Under the pieces are notes generated by a model. That model had not been told where the DNA came from and did not search any database. It worked only from the letters and a program-made list of their open reading frames with translations. Below are positions 25,463 to 35,500 of a stretch of DNA of 64,000 nt, piece after piece (positions within the stretch are counted from its first letter, which is position 1; every line of letters begins with the position of its first letter). The position numbers and the translations under genes are program-made. Source of the DNA: Ruminococcus sp. 210702-SL.1.03 (GTDB lineage: Bacteria; Bacillota; Clostridia; Oscillospirales; Ruminococcaceae); NCBI RefSeq assembly GCF_020559915.1, contig NZ_JAJCLZ010000009.1, forward strand, positions 1 to 64,000. Direction: 5' to 3'.

Positions 25463-25555
25463 GGCAACTCCGCGCAACTACCGCCTATCGGCTTTAGGCA
25501 ATCTGACGAAAAATCTGACGGCGTAATACGTACACAATAGCTGTGCGGTGTTGTC
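25463..25555. repeat. MITE-like element with 14-bp imperfect terminal inverted repeats
   Basis: GGCAACTCCGCGCA (25463-25476) and TGTGCGGTGTTGTC (25542-25555) are inverted with 11 of 14 matches, 93 bp in total. The interior carries a repeated 'ATCTGACG' and no reading frame. It begins immediately after the TAA of the membrane protein gene. This has the form of a small mobile repeat; the copy number in the genome cannot be seen here. Confidence 0.55.
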
Positions 25556-25572
25556 TTAAATATGTATTTTCA

Positions 25573-25607
25573 ACAGCCGTGAGCCACCCCCTCGCGGCTG
25601 TATTTTT
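25573..25607 (+). terminator. Rho-independent terminator
   Basis: ACAGCCGTGAG pairs with CTCGCGGCTGT (one mismatch) around a 7-base loop, followed by TATTTTTAT. It ends the GyrI/RlaP/membrane protein transcript. Confidence 0.75.
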
Positions 25608-25718
25608 ATGCCCATTACGAACCCGCACACATATTTTTCTCCACACTTGAGAGAACTTTTGTACAAAGTGCATAAAGACGGCTCGGGCGATTTGTGCGGC
25701 TGCACAAAGTTTGCGGTT

Positions 25719-25777
25719 TTTGAGTGTTTTTGAGTGAAAATGCTTGACTTGGCGAGTGAATTGTGTTATCCTATAAT
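25719..25777 (+). promoter_or_regulatory. fru operon promoter with direct repeats
   Basis: TTGGCG (25749-25754), 17-base spacer, TATAAT (25772-25777). Upstream, TTTTTGAGTG occurs twice 10 bases apart (25717-25736), and GAGTGAA occurs again at 25754. These are candidate operators for the DeoR-type regulator encoded next. Confidence 0.55.
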
Positions 25778-25835
25778 CAGAAACAGTCAATAACGTTCAT
25801 TGCGAGTCAAATGGAAATGCTGAAAGGTGATAGAT

Positions 25836-26591
25836 TTGCTTACTGAGGAAAGATATTCAGTTATTTTGGAAATGGTGAAACAGAATAAAAGCGTAAAGCT
25901 TCCGGAGCTTTGCGAGCGGCTGGGCGCCTCGGAATCTACCGTGCGCCGCGACCTTACCCAGCTCGACGAAAAGGGTCTGCTGAAAAAGGTGCACGGCGGC
26001 GCAATATCCGCCGAAGACCACTCGTTCAGCGTGGTGGAGCAGGACGTAGAGGCTAAGTCGAAGCTCTTTAACGAAGAGAAGATCGCGATAGCCCGATACG
26101 CCGCTTCGCTTGTGGATGACGGCGATTTCGTATTCCTCGATGCGGGAACTACCACGGGCTATATGATAGATTTTCTGCCCGAGAAAAACGTTACTTTCGT
26201 TACAAACGCTTTCATTCATGCAAAAAGGCTCGCGCAGCGCGGCTTTACCGTGTATATCCCCGCGGGCGAGATAAAGCTGACTACAGAAGCGATAGTCGGC
26301 GCGGAATGTGTGAACTCGCTGCAAAGCTATAATTTCACAAAAAGCTTTCTCGGCGCGAACGGCATATCGCTTGCCGCCGGAGTTTCCACGCCGGACCGCA
26401 ACGAAGCCAGCGTGAAATCCACCGCCGTGCAAAACAGCCGTATCGCTTACATTCTTTCAGATCACTCCAAATTCGGTCAGATCTCGGCAGTTACTTTCGC
26501 CAAGCTCGGCAGAGTAAGGCTCATCACAGACAAACTCAGCGAGGAAAATAAAAAATATATCTCAAAGGTAAACGTCAAGGAGGTAATGTAA
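25836..26591 (+). CDS. fruR: DeoR-family regulator of the fructose operon
   Basis: A 251-aa DeoR/FruR-type repressor. The N-terminal winged helix (VKLPELCERLGASESTVRRDL, ending KKVHGGAI) is followed by a sugar-phosphate-sensing DeoR C-terminal domain (about residues 75-250) with 'FLDAGTTTGYMIDFL', 'FVTNAF' and 'ILSDHSKFG'. TTG 25836 is chosen because AAAGGTGA lies at a good distance and family members start 'MLTEER'; the GTG at 25827 overlaps that site. It is the first gene of fruR-fruK-fruA-HPr, two bases from fruK. Fructose-1-phosphate is the usual effector in this group (family knowledge). Confidence 0.88.
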   Translation: MLTEERYSVILEMVKQNKSVKLPELCERLGASESTVRRDLTQLDEKGLLKKVHGGAISAEDHSFSVVEQDVEAKSKLFNEEKIAIARYAASLVDDGDFVFLDAGTTTGYMIDFLPEKNVTFVTNAFIHAKRLAQRGFTVYIPAGEIKLTTEAIVGAECVNSLQSYNFTKSFLGANGISLAAGVSTPDRNEASVKSTAVQNSRIAYILSDHSKFGQISAVTFAKLGRVRLITDKLSEENKKYISKVNVKEVM

Positions 26592-26593
26592 CT

Positions 26594-27502
26594 ATGGTAT
26601 ATACTGTAACTTTCAACCCCGCCATCGACTACGTTGTACACACGGGCGAGATGAAGCTGGGCATGACCAACCGCTCTGAGCGCGAGGAAATGTATTTCGG
26701 CGGCAAAGGCATAAACGTTTCGATAGTGCTCAGAGAGCTGGGCGTTGACTCAAAGGCGCTGGGCTTTACCGCGGGCTTCACGGGCGAGGCTATTGAAAAA
26801 GGCCTTGCGGATATGGGTATAGATACCGATTTCGTTCGGCTGGAGAATGGAAACAGCCGAATAAACGTAAAGATAAAATCAGAAGAGGAAACTGAGCTGA
26901 ACGGTCAGGGACCTGATATTGACGATGATGCCGTGGCGGCGCTTTTTGAAAAGCTTGAAGCCTTGCGCGACGGCGATACGCTGGTGCTCGCGGGCAGCAT
27001 TCCCTCCTCGCTGCCCTCGGACATCTACGAGCGCATACTCGCAAAGCTTGCGGGCAGGGACATCAGAACAGTGGTAGACGCTACCAAAGACCTGCTGCTG
27101 AACGTGCTGAAATACAAGCCTTTTCTCATAAAGCCGAATAACCACGAGCTGGGCGAGATGTTCGGCGTTGCGCTTTCTACCGATGCCGACATTGAAAAGT
27201 ACGCTAGAAAGCTTCAGGAAATGGGCGCGCGAAACGTGCTTATATCCATGGCGGGCGACGGCGCTATGCTCATCGACGAAACTGGCGAAAAGCACCGCTG
27301 CGGAGTATGCAAGGGCACGGTGAAAAACTCGGTAGGCGCGGGCGACTCGATGGTGGCTGGCTTTACCGCAGGAATACAGCAGGGCGATCAGTTAGATTAC
27401 GAATACGCTTTAAAGCTTGGCACGGCCGCGGGCGGCGCTACCGCTTTCTCGGACGGTCTGGCGCAAAAAGAAAAGATAGCAGAGCTGCTTGAAACGCTCT
27501 GA
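26594..27502 (+). CDS. fruK: 1-phosphofructokinase
   Basis: A 302-aa PfkB-family kinase of the FruK/LacC branch. It converts fructose-1-phosphate (from the fructose PTS) to fructose-1,6-bisphosphate. The N-terminus VYTVTFNPAIDYVV and 'FGGKGINVSIVLRELG' are diagnostic of this branch. The anion-hole motif VGAGDSMVAGF is near residue 249, with the catalytic Asp. It begins two bases after fruR behind AAGGAGG and is followed 30 bases later by the EII gene. Tagatose-6-phosphate kinase is the related alternative, excluded by context. Confidence 0.93.
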   Translation: MVYTVTFNPAIDYVVHTGEMKLGMTNRSEREEMYFGGKGINVSIVLRELGVDSKALGFTAGFTGEAIEKGLADMGIDTDFVRLENGNSRINVKIKSEEETELNGQGPDIDDDAVAALFEKLEALRDGDTLVLAGSIPSSLPSDIYERILAKLAGRDIRTVVDATKDLLLNVLKYKPFLIKPNNHELGEMFGVALSTDADIEKYARKLQEMGARNVLISMAGDGAMLIDETGEKHRCGVCKGTVKNSVGAGDSMVAGFTAGIQQGDQLDYEYALKLGTAAGGATAFSDGLAQKEKIAELLETL

Positions 27503-27531
27503 TAAAAAATATCGTGTAGGGAGGAATAATC

Positions 27532-29445
27532 ATGCGAATAGTTGACTTATTGAAAAAAGACAGCATACTGCTAAACGCCTCACCAAAGACCAAGAGCGAA
27601 GCGATAGATATGCTGGTAGACCTTCAAGTAAAGGGCGGCTGTATCGCCGACAGAGAAGTATATAAAAAAGGTATACTCGCAAGAGAAGACAAAGGCTCTA
27701 CCGCCGTGGGCGAGGGAATAGCTATCCCCCACGCCAAGAGCGAAGCGGTAAAAGCACCCTCGCTCGCCGCTATGACAGTGCCCGCGGGCGTGGATTACGA
27801 AGCGCTTGACGACGAGCCTTCAAACCTGCTCTTTATGATAGCCGCTCCGAACGACGGCGACGTACATCTCGAAGTGCTCTCGCGCCTTATGACGATTCTT
27901 ATGGACGAGGACTTCCGAGAAAAGCTGCTGAACGCTAAGGACAAGGAAGAGTTCCTCAAGGTCATCGACGATATGGAAAACGAAAAGTACCCCGACGAGC
28001 CGCGCGCTGAGGTCGTATCGGCTGAGGGATACAGGGTGCTCGCCGTTACCGCCTGTCCCACGGGCATAGCGCACACCTACATGGCGGCGGAAGCGCTCGA
28101 GAAAGCGGGCAAGAAGCTCGGTATATCTATAAAAGTAGAAACAAACGGCTCGGGCGGCGCGAAAAATATCCTCACCGCCGAAGAGATAGCCGCCTGCGAC
28201 GGAATAATCGTAGCGGCGGACAAAACGGTAGAGATGGCGCGCTTTAACGGCAAAAAGGTGCTAAGCACCAAAGTTTCCGACGGCATAAAGATACCCGAAG
28301 AGCTTATAAACCGCATAGAGGCTGGCGACGCGCCTGTATATTATCACGAGGGCGGCGCAGGCGCGGCAAATACTTCGTCGAGCGGCAATGAGAGCTTTGG
28401 CAGAAAGATGTATAAGCACCTGATGAACGGCGTATCAAATATGCTGCCTTTCACAGTAGCGGGCGGTATTTTCATAGCCCTCGCGTTCCTCATCGACTCG
28501 CTGGGCGGCGCTCCGCAGGACAGCGACTTCGGTACGCACCTCGCGGCGGCGGCTTGGTTCAAGACCATCGGCAACTATGCTTTTACTTTCATGATACCGA
28601 TACTCGCGGGCTACATCGGCAAGAGCATCGCTGACCGGCCGGGACTTCTGGTAGGCATGGCGGGCGGCGCTATGGCGGTATCGGGCGCTACGTTTGCGAA
28701 CCCCTCGGGCAATATACCCTCGGGCTTCCTCGGCGCGCTGCTGGCAGGCTTTCTCGGCGGATTTCTTATGCTGATGCTCGAAAAGCTCTGCGACCGTCTG
28801 CCAAAGGCGCTCAACGGCATCAAGCCGGTACTCATTTACCCGCTTGGCGGACTGGGCATCATCGCGATAATCATGTGCGCGGTAAACCCGATAATGGGCG
28901 TGCTGAACAACGGCGTAGCAAACTTCCTCTCAAACATGGGCGATGCCAACAAGGTGCTGCTCGGCTGCATACTCGGCGCTATGATGTCGATAGACATGGG
29001 CGGCCCTTTCAACAAGGCAGCGTATGTATTCGGCGTAGCGGCAATATCCTCGGGCAACTTCGATATAATGGCGGCTGTAATGATAGGCGGCATGGTACCT
29101 CCCATCGCGATAGCCCTCGCTACCACGTTTTTCAAGAACAAGTTTACTGAGGAAGAGCGCAAGAGCGGCCCTGTAAACTACATCATGGGTCTGAGCTTCA
29201 TAACCGAGGGCGCTATCCCCTATGCGGCTGCCGACCCGCTGAGAGTTATCCCCTCCTGCATGGTTGGCGCTGCGGCGGCAGGCGGACTTTCGATGGCTTT
29301 CGGCTGCACCCTCCGCGCACCCCACGGCGGTATCTTCGTATTCCCCGTAGTCGGCCACCCGCTTCAGTACGTTATCGCGCTGGCGGTAGGCTCGGTGGTA
29401 AGTATGCTGCTGCTCGGTCTTTTGAAAAAGAAAGTTGAAAACTAA
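27532..29445 (+). CDS. fruA: Fructose-type PTS permease, EIIABC
   Basis: 637 aa, domain order A-B-C. EIIA of the mannitol/fructose type has its phospho-histidine H67 in GIAIPHAKSEAV. EIIB (about residues 165-265) has C175 in AVTACPTGIAHTYMAAE. The fructose-specific EIIC (about 295-635) has eight or more membrane segments, beginning 'GVSNMLPFTVAGGIFIALAF'. It imports fructose and phosphorylates it at C1, the substrate of FruK directly upstream. It is co-transcribed with fruR, fruK and a small HPr-like gene that can supply phosphate to it. Confidence 0.94.
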   Translation: MRIVDLLKKDSILLNASPKTKSEAIDMLVDLQVKGGCIADREVYKKGILAREDKGSTAVGEGIAIPHAKSEAVKAPSLAAMTVPAGVDYEALDDEPSNLLFMIAAPNDGDVHLEVLSRLMTILMDEDFREKLLNAKDKEEFLKVIDDMENEKYPDEPRAEVVSAEGYRVLAVTACPTGIAHTYMAAEALEKAGKKLGISIKVETNGSGGAKNILTAEEIAACDGIIVAADKTVEMARFNGKKVLSTKVSDGIKIPEELINRIEAGDAPVYYHEGGAGAANTSSSGNESFGRKMYKHLMNGVSNMLPFTVAGGIFIALAFLIDSLGGAPQDSDFGTHLAAAAWFKTIGNYAFTFMIPILAGYIGKSIADRPGLLVGMAGGAMAVSGATFANPSGNIPSGFLGALLAGFLGGFLMLMLEKLCDRLPKALNGIKPVLIYPLGGLGIIAIIMCAVNPIMGVLNNGVANFLSNMGDANKVLLGCILGAMMSIDMGGPFNKAAYVFGVAAISSGNFDIMAAVMIGGMVPPIAIALATTFFKNKFTEEERKSGPVNYIMGLSFITEGAIPYAAADPLRVIPSCMVGAAAAGGLSMAFGCTLRAPHGGIFVFPVVGHPLQYVIALAVGSVVSMLLLGLLKKKVEN

Positions 29446-29514
29446 GGTTGATAACAGAAAAATTTCGGGAATAAAAATCAAACAATATCAAATTTTAAGA
29501 AGGAGAGATCTATC

Positions 29515-29781
29515 ATGGCATCACAGGTCGTAAAGGTAATAAACGCAGAAGGTATACATATGCGCCCCGCGGGACTTATCGCAAAGGCGGTAAAAGCCCA
29601 CCCCGAGAGCGAAGTCATCATGAAAGCTAACGGCAAGGACATCAAGGCTAAGGCAGTAATGCAGATCATGGCAGCGGGCATAAAGAACGGCACCGATGTA
29701 GAGATCGTGGTGAACGGCGGCGACGAGCAGGCAGTTCTCGGCGAGCTGGTAAAGATGTTTGAAGAAGGCTTCGGCGAATGA
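29515..29781 (+). CDS. HPr-like phosphocarrier lacking the regulatory serine
   Basis: An 88-aa protein of the HPr family. The active-site stretch GIHMRPAG carries H15 and R17, the residues phosphorylated by and needed for enzyme I. At the position of Ser46 of Gram-positive HPr (KSIM) this protein reads KAVM (Ala47), so HPr kinase could not modify it. It is probably a dedicated phosphocarrier for the fructose PTS, similar in role to FruB/FPr of enterics (inference). It is the last gene of the fru operon, 70 bases after fruA with its own AAGGAGAG site, and is followed by a terminator. It could alternatively be the only HPr of the cell; the window does not decide this. Confidence 0.88.
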   Translation: MASQVVKVINAEGIHMRPAGLIAKAVKAHPESEVIMKANGKDIKAKAVMQIMAAGIKNGTDVEIVVNGGDEQAVLGELVKMFEEGFGE

Positions 29782-29798
29782 TCAACGACTAATTGAAA

Positions 29799-29831
29799 GA
29801 CCGCAGCTGAAAAACGCTGCGGTCTTTTTTT
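29799..29831 (+). terminator. Terminator of the fru operon
   Basis: GACCGCAGC and GCTGCGGTC form a perfect 9-bp stem with an 8-base loop, followed by a T-run. Confidence 0.9.
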
Positions 29832-29857
29832 GATAAGTTTGGTAAGGTAGATGTTTT

Positions 29858-30844
29858 ATGGAAAAGAAAGAACTGAAATGGGCAGTTATAGGCTGCGGAG
29901 TCATCGCGAACGAAATGGCGCAGGCGCTTAGCGATATGGGCAGGCGCTTGTACGCCGTGGCGAACCGCACTCACGAAAAAGCGGTCGCTTTCGCCGAAAA
30001 ATACGGTGTGGAAAAGGTGTACGGCGCTATCGACGAGGTTTTCGCCGACCCCGAGGTGGATATTATCTACCTCACCACCCCGCACAACACGCATTACGAG
30101 TACATGAAAAAAGCGCTCGCGAGCGGCAAGCACCTGCTGGTGGAAAAGTCGATAACGCTGAACAGCCGCGAGCTGGAAGAAGCGTCCGCCTTCGCCGAGC
30201 GCCGCGGGCTTATCATCGGCGAAGCTATGACGATATGGCATATGCCCCTGTATAAAGAGCTTTGGCGGATAGTGGAAAGCGGCGAGCTTGGCAGGGTGCA
30301 GATAATGACGCTGAATTTCGGCAGCTTTAAGGAATACGATATGAAAAACCGTTTTTTCAACATGGACTTAGCGGGCGGCGCGCTGCTGGACATAGGCGTT
30401 TACGCCCTCTCGCTGATACGCAGCTTCATGACCGAAAAGCCCGAAGAGGTGCTCAGCCAGTGGCTGCCTTCGCCGACGGGTTCGGACGAAATGGCGACAA
30501 TACTGCTGAAAAATCCCGCCGGGCAGATGGCTACGGCGGCGATTTCCATGCACTCAAAGCAGCCGAAGCGCGCGGTGATAAGCTGTGAAAAGGGCTACAT
30601 CGAGATAATGGAGTACCCCCGCGCCGACAAAGCCCGCATAGTGGACGCCGAAACAGGCGCGGTGCGCGAGATAGCGGCGGGCAGCACTCCGCGTGCGCTG
30701 TATTACGAATTGCAGGACATGGAAGCCTCCGTGCGCAGCGGAGATACCTCGGTTCTGCGCTTTCAGCACACCCGCGACGTGATGGAGATAATGACCCGCT
30801 TGCGAAAAGAGTGGGGGCTTAGGTATCCTAATGAGGTGTGGTGA
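29858..30844 (+). CDS. Gfo/Idh/MocA-family oxidoreductase
   Basis: 328 aa. The N-terminal Rossmann fold binds NAD(P) through VIGCGVIANEMAQAL. Family motif 'DIIYLTTPHNTHYEYMKKALASGKHLLVEKS' near residues 68-98 includes the EK pair used in catalysis, and the C-terminal alpha/beta domain begins near residue 125 ('FNMDLAGGALLDIGVYAL'). Trans-1,2-dihydrobenzenediol or glucose-fructose-type dehydrogenases are the closest in style, but the substrate is unknown. AAGGTAG stands before the ATG. It starts right after the fru terminator with no clear promoter of its own, so some readthrough may be used. Confidence 0.85.
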   Translation: MEKKELKWAVIGCGVIANEMAQALSDMGRRLYAVANRTHEKAVAFAEKYGVEKVYGAIDEVFADPEVDIIYLTTPHNTHYEYMKKALASGKHLLVEKSITLNSRELEEASAFAERRGLIIGEAMTIWHMPLYKELWRIVESGELGRVQIMTLNFGSFKEYDMKNRFFNMDLAGGALLDIGVYALSLIRSFMTEKPEEVLSQWLPSPTGSDEMATILLKNPAGQMATAAISMHSKQPKRAVISCEKGYIEIMEYPRADKARIVDAETGAVREIAAGSTPRALYYELQDMEASVRSGDTSVLRFQHTRDVMEIMTRLRKEWGLRYPNEVW

Positions 30845-30973
30845 GAAGGTCTTTTATCTCGGAAATTGACAAACTGTTCGACTATTATAATAATAGAAAT
30901 TCATCAGGCTAAGGCTTCAGTTTTTGTGACTTTTATATATTGTTAACAAATTACAAATATACAACTATTTAAC

Positions 30974-31002
30974 TTGCAATTAACCGAAAAATGGTGTATA
31001 AT
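30974..31002 (+). promoter_or_regulatory. Promoter of the solute-binding lipoprotein / GGDEF-EAL operon
   Basis: TTGCAA (30974-30979), 17-base spacer, TATAAT (30997-31002). The leader of about 80 bases has partly complementary TACGTATCGACTT / CGTTAATACGTCGAAG stretches, but no known riboswitch pattern was recognised. Confidence 0.7.
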
Positions 31003-31089
31003 GTATATGAACTTATTACGTATCGACTTGGTAGGTATTTTGTGTTACTACGTTAATACGTCGAAGCTAAAAATGAGGGAGAATGTAAT

Positions 31090-32562
31090 ATGAAAATGAA
31101 GAGGATAGCAGCTCTCGCGGTCGCTGCGGCGCTTACGGCAGGCATGCTGGGCGGATGCGGCAAAAAAGAGAAAAATTATGATTCTCTGCTGAGCAAGGAC
31201 GACCCTACTACCATTACTATATGGCATTATTACAACGGCGTTCAGCTTATAAGCTTTGACGAAGCGGTGGAGGAATTTAACAATACCGTTGGTCTGGATA
31301 AGGGCATCATAGTCGAGGCTTACTCGAAGAACTCCGTTTCCGAGCTTGCGGACAGCGTTGTGGCTTCTGTTAAAAAAGACAGCGGCGCAGACCTGCCGCC
31401 TGATATTTTTGCGACATATGCCGAAACTGCCTGCGTTGTAGATCAGCTTGACGGGCTTGCGGATATGAGCAAGTATTTTACCGATGATGAGCTTGACGAA
31501 TACATTGACGGATATATCGAAGAGGGCGAATTTGCGGGCGACGGCTCGCTGAAAATATTCCCGACGGCTAAGAGTACTGAGGTAATGATACTCAACGATA
31601 CCGACTGGAAAAAATTCGCCGCCGCGACCGGCGTGACCACCGACGACCTCGCTACATGGGAGGGGCTTACCGAGGTGGCAGGCAAGTATTACGACTATAC
31701 CGACGCCCTCACGCCCGACGTTCCGAATGACGGCAAGGCGTTTTTCGGCAGAGATTCGATAGCGAATTACATGAGCATCGGCGGAAAACAGCTCGGCTGC
31801 TCTTACGTTACGCTCGATAAGGACGGCAGCGCCGAGATGAATGTGGATAAAGCCGCTTTAAAGAAACTTTGGGAAAACTACTACGTTCCGTATGTAAAGG
31901 GCTGGTTCACCGCGCAGGGCAGGTTCCGCAGCGAGGACGCCAAGACCGGCAAGATAATCGCTCTGATCTGCTCCACCACGGGCGCTATGTACACCCCTTC
32001 CGAGGTAAGCATAGATGACGATAACTCTTACCCGATAGATAATTTGGTGCTGCCCGTGCCGAATTTCGAGGGAAAAGACCCCTATATAGTTCAGCAGGGC
32101 GCGGGTATGTCGGTACTGAGATCTGACGAAAAGAGCGAGTACGCGAGCGCCGTGTTCCTCAAATGGTTCACCGAAAAGGAACGCAATATAAACTTCTCGG
32201 CAGAGTCCGGCTACCTGCCTGTAAAGAAAGAAGCCTGCGATCTCAGCGAGATAGAAAAGGTTACCTCAAATGAAGGCAAAGAGCTTACCGATATTTGCAA
32301 GGATACCTTAAAGCTCGCCATCGACGAGATAAACAGCAGCACCCTTTACACCATGCCGCCTTTTAAAAATTCCGCCGATGTGCGCACTTTCTTAGAGAGC
32401 CGCATTCAGGACACTGCTCAGAGCGCTTACGACGAAGCTATGGATAAGATAAGCAAGGGCGGCGACAGAGATGAGGTGCTGGCGGAGTACACCAGCGACG
32501 CAGCGTTTGACGAATGGTACGATTCTTTCTGCACCGAGCTGCAAAAGATAATAGAGAGGTAA
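31090..32562 (+). CDS. Extracellular solute-binding lipoprotein
   Basis: A 490-aa family-1 solute-binding protein. The lipoprotein signal MKRIAALAVAAALTAGMLGGC has lipid-attachment C23. The two-lobed binding fold follows ('TITIWHYYNG' at the start, then 'PTAKSTEVMILNDTDWKKFA' in the middle and 'AVFLKWFTEKERN' near residue 355), as in sugar-binding subunits. No ABC permease or ATPase gene is near. Instead it is followed 22 bases later by a membrane GGDEF-EAL protein with a large external domain, so it may present a ligand to that sensor rather than to a transporter (inference). Start supported by GAGGGAG. Confidence 0.85.
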   Translation: MKMKRIAALAVAAALTAGMLGGCGKKEKNYDSLLSKDDPTTITIWHYYNGVQLISFDEAVEEFNNTVGLDKGIIVEAYSKNSVSELADSVVASVKKDSGADLPPDIFATYAETACVVDQLDGLADMSKYFTDDELDEYIDGYIEEGEFAGDGSLKIFPTAKSTEVMILNDTDWKKFAAATGVTTDDLATWEGLTEVAGKYYDYTDALTPDVPNDGKAFFGRDSIANYMSIGGKQLGCSYVTLDKDGSAEMNVDKAALKKLWENYYVPYVKGWFTAQGRFRSEDAKTGKIIALICSTTGAMYTPSEVSIDDDNSYPIDNLVLPVPNFEGKDPYIVQQGAGMSVLRSDEKSEYASAVFLKWFTEKERNINFSAESGYLPVKKEACDLSEIEKVTSNEGKELTDICKDTLKLAIDEINSSTLYTMPPFKNSADVRTFLESRIQDTAQSAYDEAMDKISKGGDRDEVLAEYTSDAAFDEWYDSFCTELQKIIER

Positions 32563-32584
32563 ACTTTTTAGGGGCGTAAGATAA

Positions 32585-35500
32585 ATGAAGAGCAGATCTA
32601 CCAAAAAAGCGGGCAGTACCGCCGATAATAATCAGCGCAGAAGAGGCTGCCCCTTTTTTGTGAGGCTGTTTGCTGCTACGTTGGCGCTTACTGTGCTGCA
32701 GTTCGGCACGTTTTTGGCTATGCTTTTCGTAAGCGGCGAGTTTTCGCATATAAAAAAATACGCCTACGATTCCGTTTCCGAAAAGACCGAAAACCGCAAG
32801 AACTACGTTGAAAATACTTTGGCAAACAAAATGCCGCTGGTATACGAGGCGGGCAGGGAGATAAACGATATCACAGAAAGGGCGCTGCGCTCGAATAATG
32901 CTGATTACGGCGATATAAAGACCGATAAGGTGCTCTGCAAGCAGATACTGCATGATTCGGTAGATACTTTATCCTCAATGCTGCACCGCGGCTTGGTGAA
33001 TGACGCTTACATAGTGCTGGATACAGGCAGCCTTTACGAAAGCGGCCCGAAGGGCGACGATACTTCCGATACGCTGGCAACGGTGTATCTGCGCGATGTA
33101 AATGTAACAGACGGATTCGCCTCTGAGCGCGAAAATGTGTTCCTGGAGGCGGGCAGCGCCGATATAGCCTCGGAATTTGACGTTATGCTCGACTCGGCTT
33201 GGACATCGCATTTGCAGCTTTCGGGCGGGGAAAAGGGCAGCTTTGAGTTTTACTATAAAACGCTGCGCACCGCCCGCGAGAATCCTAAGACAGATATGGC
33301 AGACCTGGGCTGCTGGACGGGCTTTTCCGCAATATCCGAAACCGGCAGAGAGAGCATGCGCTATACCGTGCCGCTTGTTGCGGACAGCGGCGAGGTATAC
33401 GGCGTTATCGGCATAGGCTTGATGGAAAAAACAGTGCTCAGCTATATACCCGGCAATGACCTGCCGAACGAGCGCTCTTGCTACATTCTTGGCGTGGATA
33501 TGGATAATGACGGCGTTTATGTTCCTCAGCTAAACTCTGGCGCGATATACAAGCGAGTGGTAGGAAGCGGCACGGTGATAAGCCGCGAGCACAGCATCGG
33601 CAAAAATGTATATGATTTCAATACAAAGAGCACCGTCAGCGTGCCGACAGTAGGCACTATAAAGGACATAAATATCTACAACGCCGATTCGCCGTACAAG
33701 TATAACAAGTGGGCGATAATCTCGATCTCCGAAAAGGCGGAGGCGCTGAGCATATACTCTACGCTGGTGCACCTCTTTACGGTATCGTTCGTGATATCGG
33801 CGGCTATAAGTATACTTTGCACGATATTCATGAACCGCCACCTCACCGCGCCTGTGCGCAAGATAAGCAGAACGCTGGAGCAAAACCGCGACAGCGATGA
33901 GATAATAAACTTCGAGTCCTCGGGCATAACCGAGATCGACAGCCTTACCGACGAGATAAAGCAGCTTCAGATAAATGTAAAAGAGCAGTCCTCGCGCGTA
34001 TCTAAGATAATCAGCATGGCGGTAGTGGGCATAGGCGCTTTCATGTACGATACTGTGAAGCAGACGGTGTTTATAAGCGAAAGCATGATCTCTACGCTGA
34101 GCTGCGATAAACTGCCCGGCTGCGGCGACCGCACTATACCGTACTCGGAATTTTCACGGCTGATGGCTGAGATAGATTACAATAACGACACGAACATAGC
34201 TAAGCATTTCGCGGACGTTTACAGCGGCGATGACGGCGTGATAATCAGCCGCCAGTACCCGCTTACCAACGACGCGGGCGAAAAGAAATGGTTTAGCCTG
34301 AGCCTGCGCAGGGACGGCGCGAACATACTGGGTCTGGTGCAGGACGTTACTCAGTCGGTGATGGAGATGCAGAAGGTCAAGTACGAGCGCGACTACGACG
34401 TTACTACCGGCCTGCTGAACCGCCGCGCTTATCAGCACACGATAGAGAAAATGTTCCGCGAGCCGAAAAAGCTAAAGACTGCGGCGTTCCTCATGTTCGA
34501 TATAGACGATCTGAAATACGTCAACGATACCTACGGGCACGACTTCGGCGACGATTATATAGCGGCTACGGCTAATGTGCTGAAAAACTTCCACTACCAC
34601 GGCGGCGTGGTGGCGAGAATGTCGGGCGACGAATTTAACGTATTCCTCAGCGGCTTTGATACCAAGGAAGAGATACGGCGGATAGTGGCAGAGGTGATAG
34701 AGAAGCTGGGCGAGAGCTACTGCATACTCAGCGACGGCACGCACTACAAGCTGCGCGCGAGCGGCGGCATAGCCTGGTACCCGGATGACTCGACCTCTTA
34801 CGAAATGCTGATACGCTTCGCCGACTTCGCGATGTACACGATAAAGCACTCGACCAAGGGCAGCATTGCGGAGTTTGATATAACGAAGTACACCAAAGAC
34901 TCTATACTCATCACGGGCGTAGAGGAGATGAACAGGATAATCGACACCGAGAGCATAAAGTACGCGCTGCACGCGATAATCTCAGTACGAACGGGCAGGA
35001 TATACGGCTACGAAGCGCTGATGCGCCCGCAGAGCGAGGTATTCAAAGCGCCGCTGGACTTTATCAGAATAGCTAAGACCAGCGCGAAGCTTTATGAGAT
35101 AGAGCGCCTGACATGGAAGCTGGCGCTGAGGACATTCCACGAATTTATCAAAGAGGGAATGGTGCCGCAGGGGGCTAAGATATTTATAAACTCGATCTCG
35201 AACTGCATAATGGACGCTAAGGACATCGCCGAGATAGAGCGCGAGAACAAGGATATTCTGAACAGCATAGTGCTCGAGGTGTTTGAGAGCGAGGAAGCGA
35301 ACAGCGAATACGTCCACGCTAAGCAAGAGTGGATAAGCTGCATAGGCGCAATGACCGCGCTGGACGATTTCGGCAGCGGCTACAACAGCGAGTACGCACT
35401 GCTTACGCTGAAGCCTGACATAATAAAGATAGACCGCTCGATAATAAGCGGCTGCGACCGCGACGAGGGCAAGGCGGACATAATAACGAAGCTGGTGCAG

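Noticed and set aside
30974..31089. A c-di-GMP riboswitch in the leader of the GGDEF-EAL operon
   Set aside because: The conserved GEMM core sequences were not found; only a weak self-complementary stretch is present.
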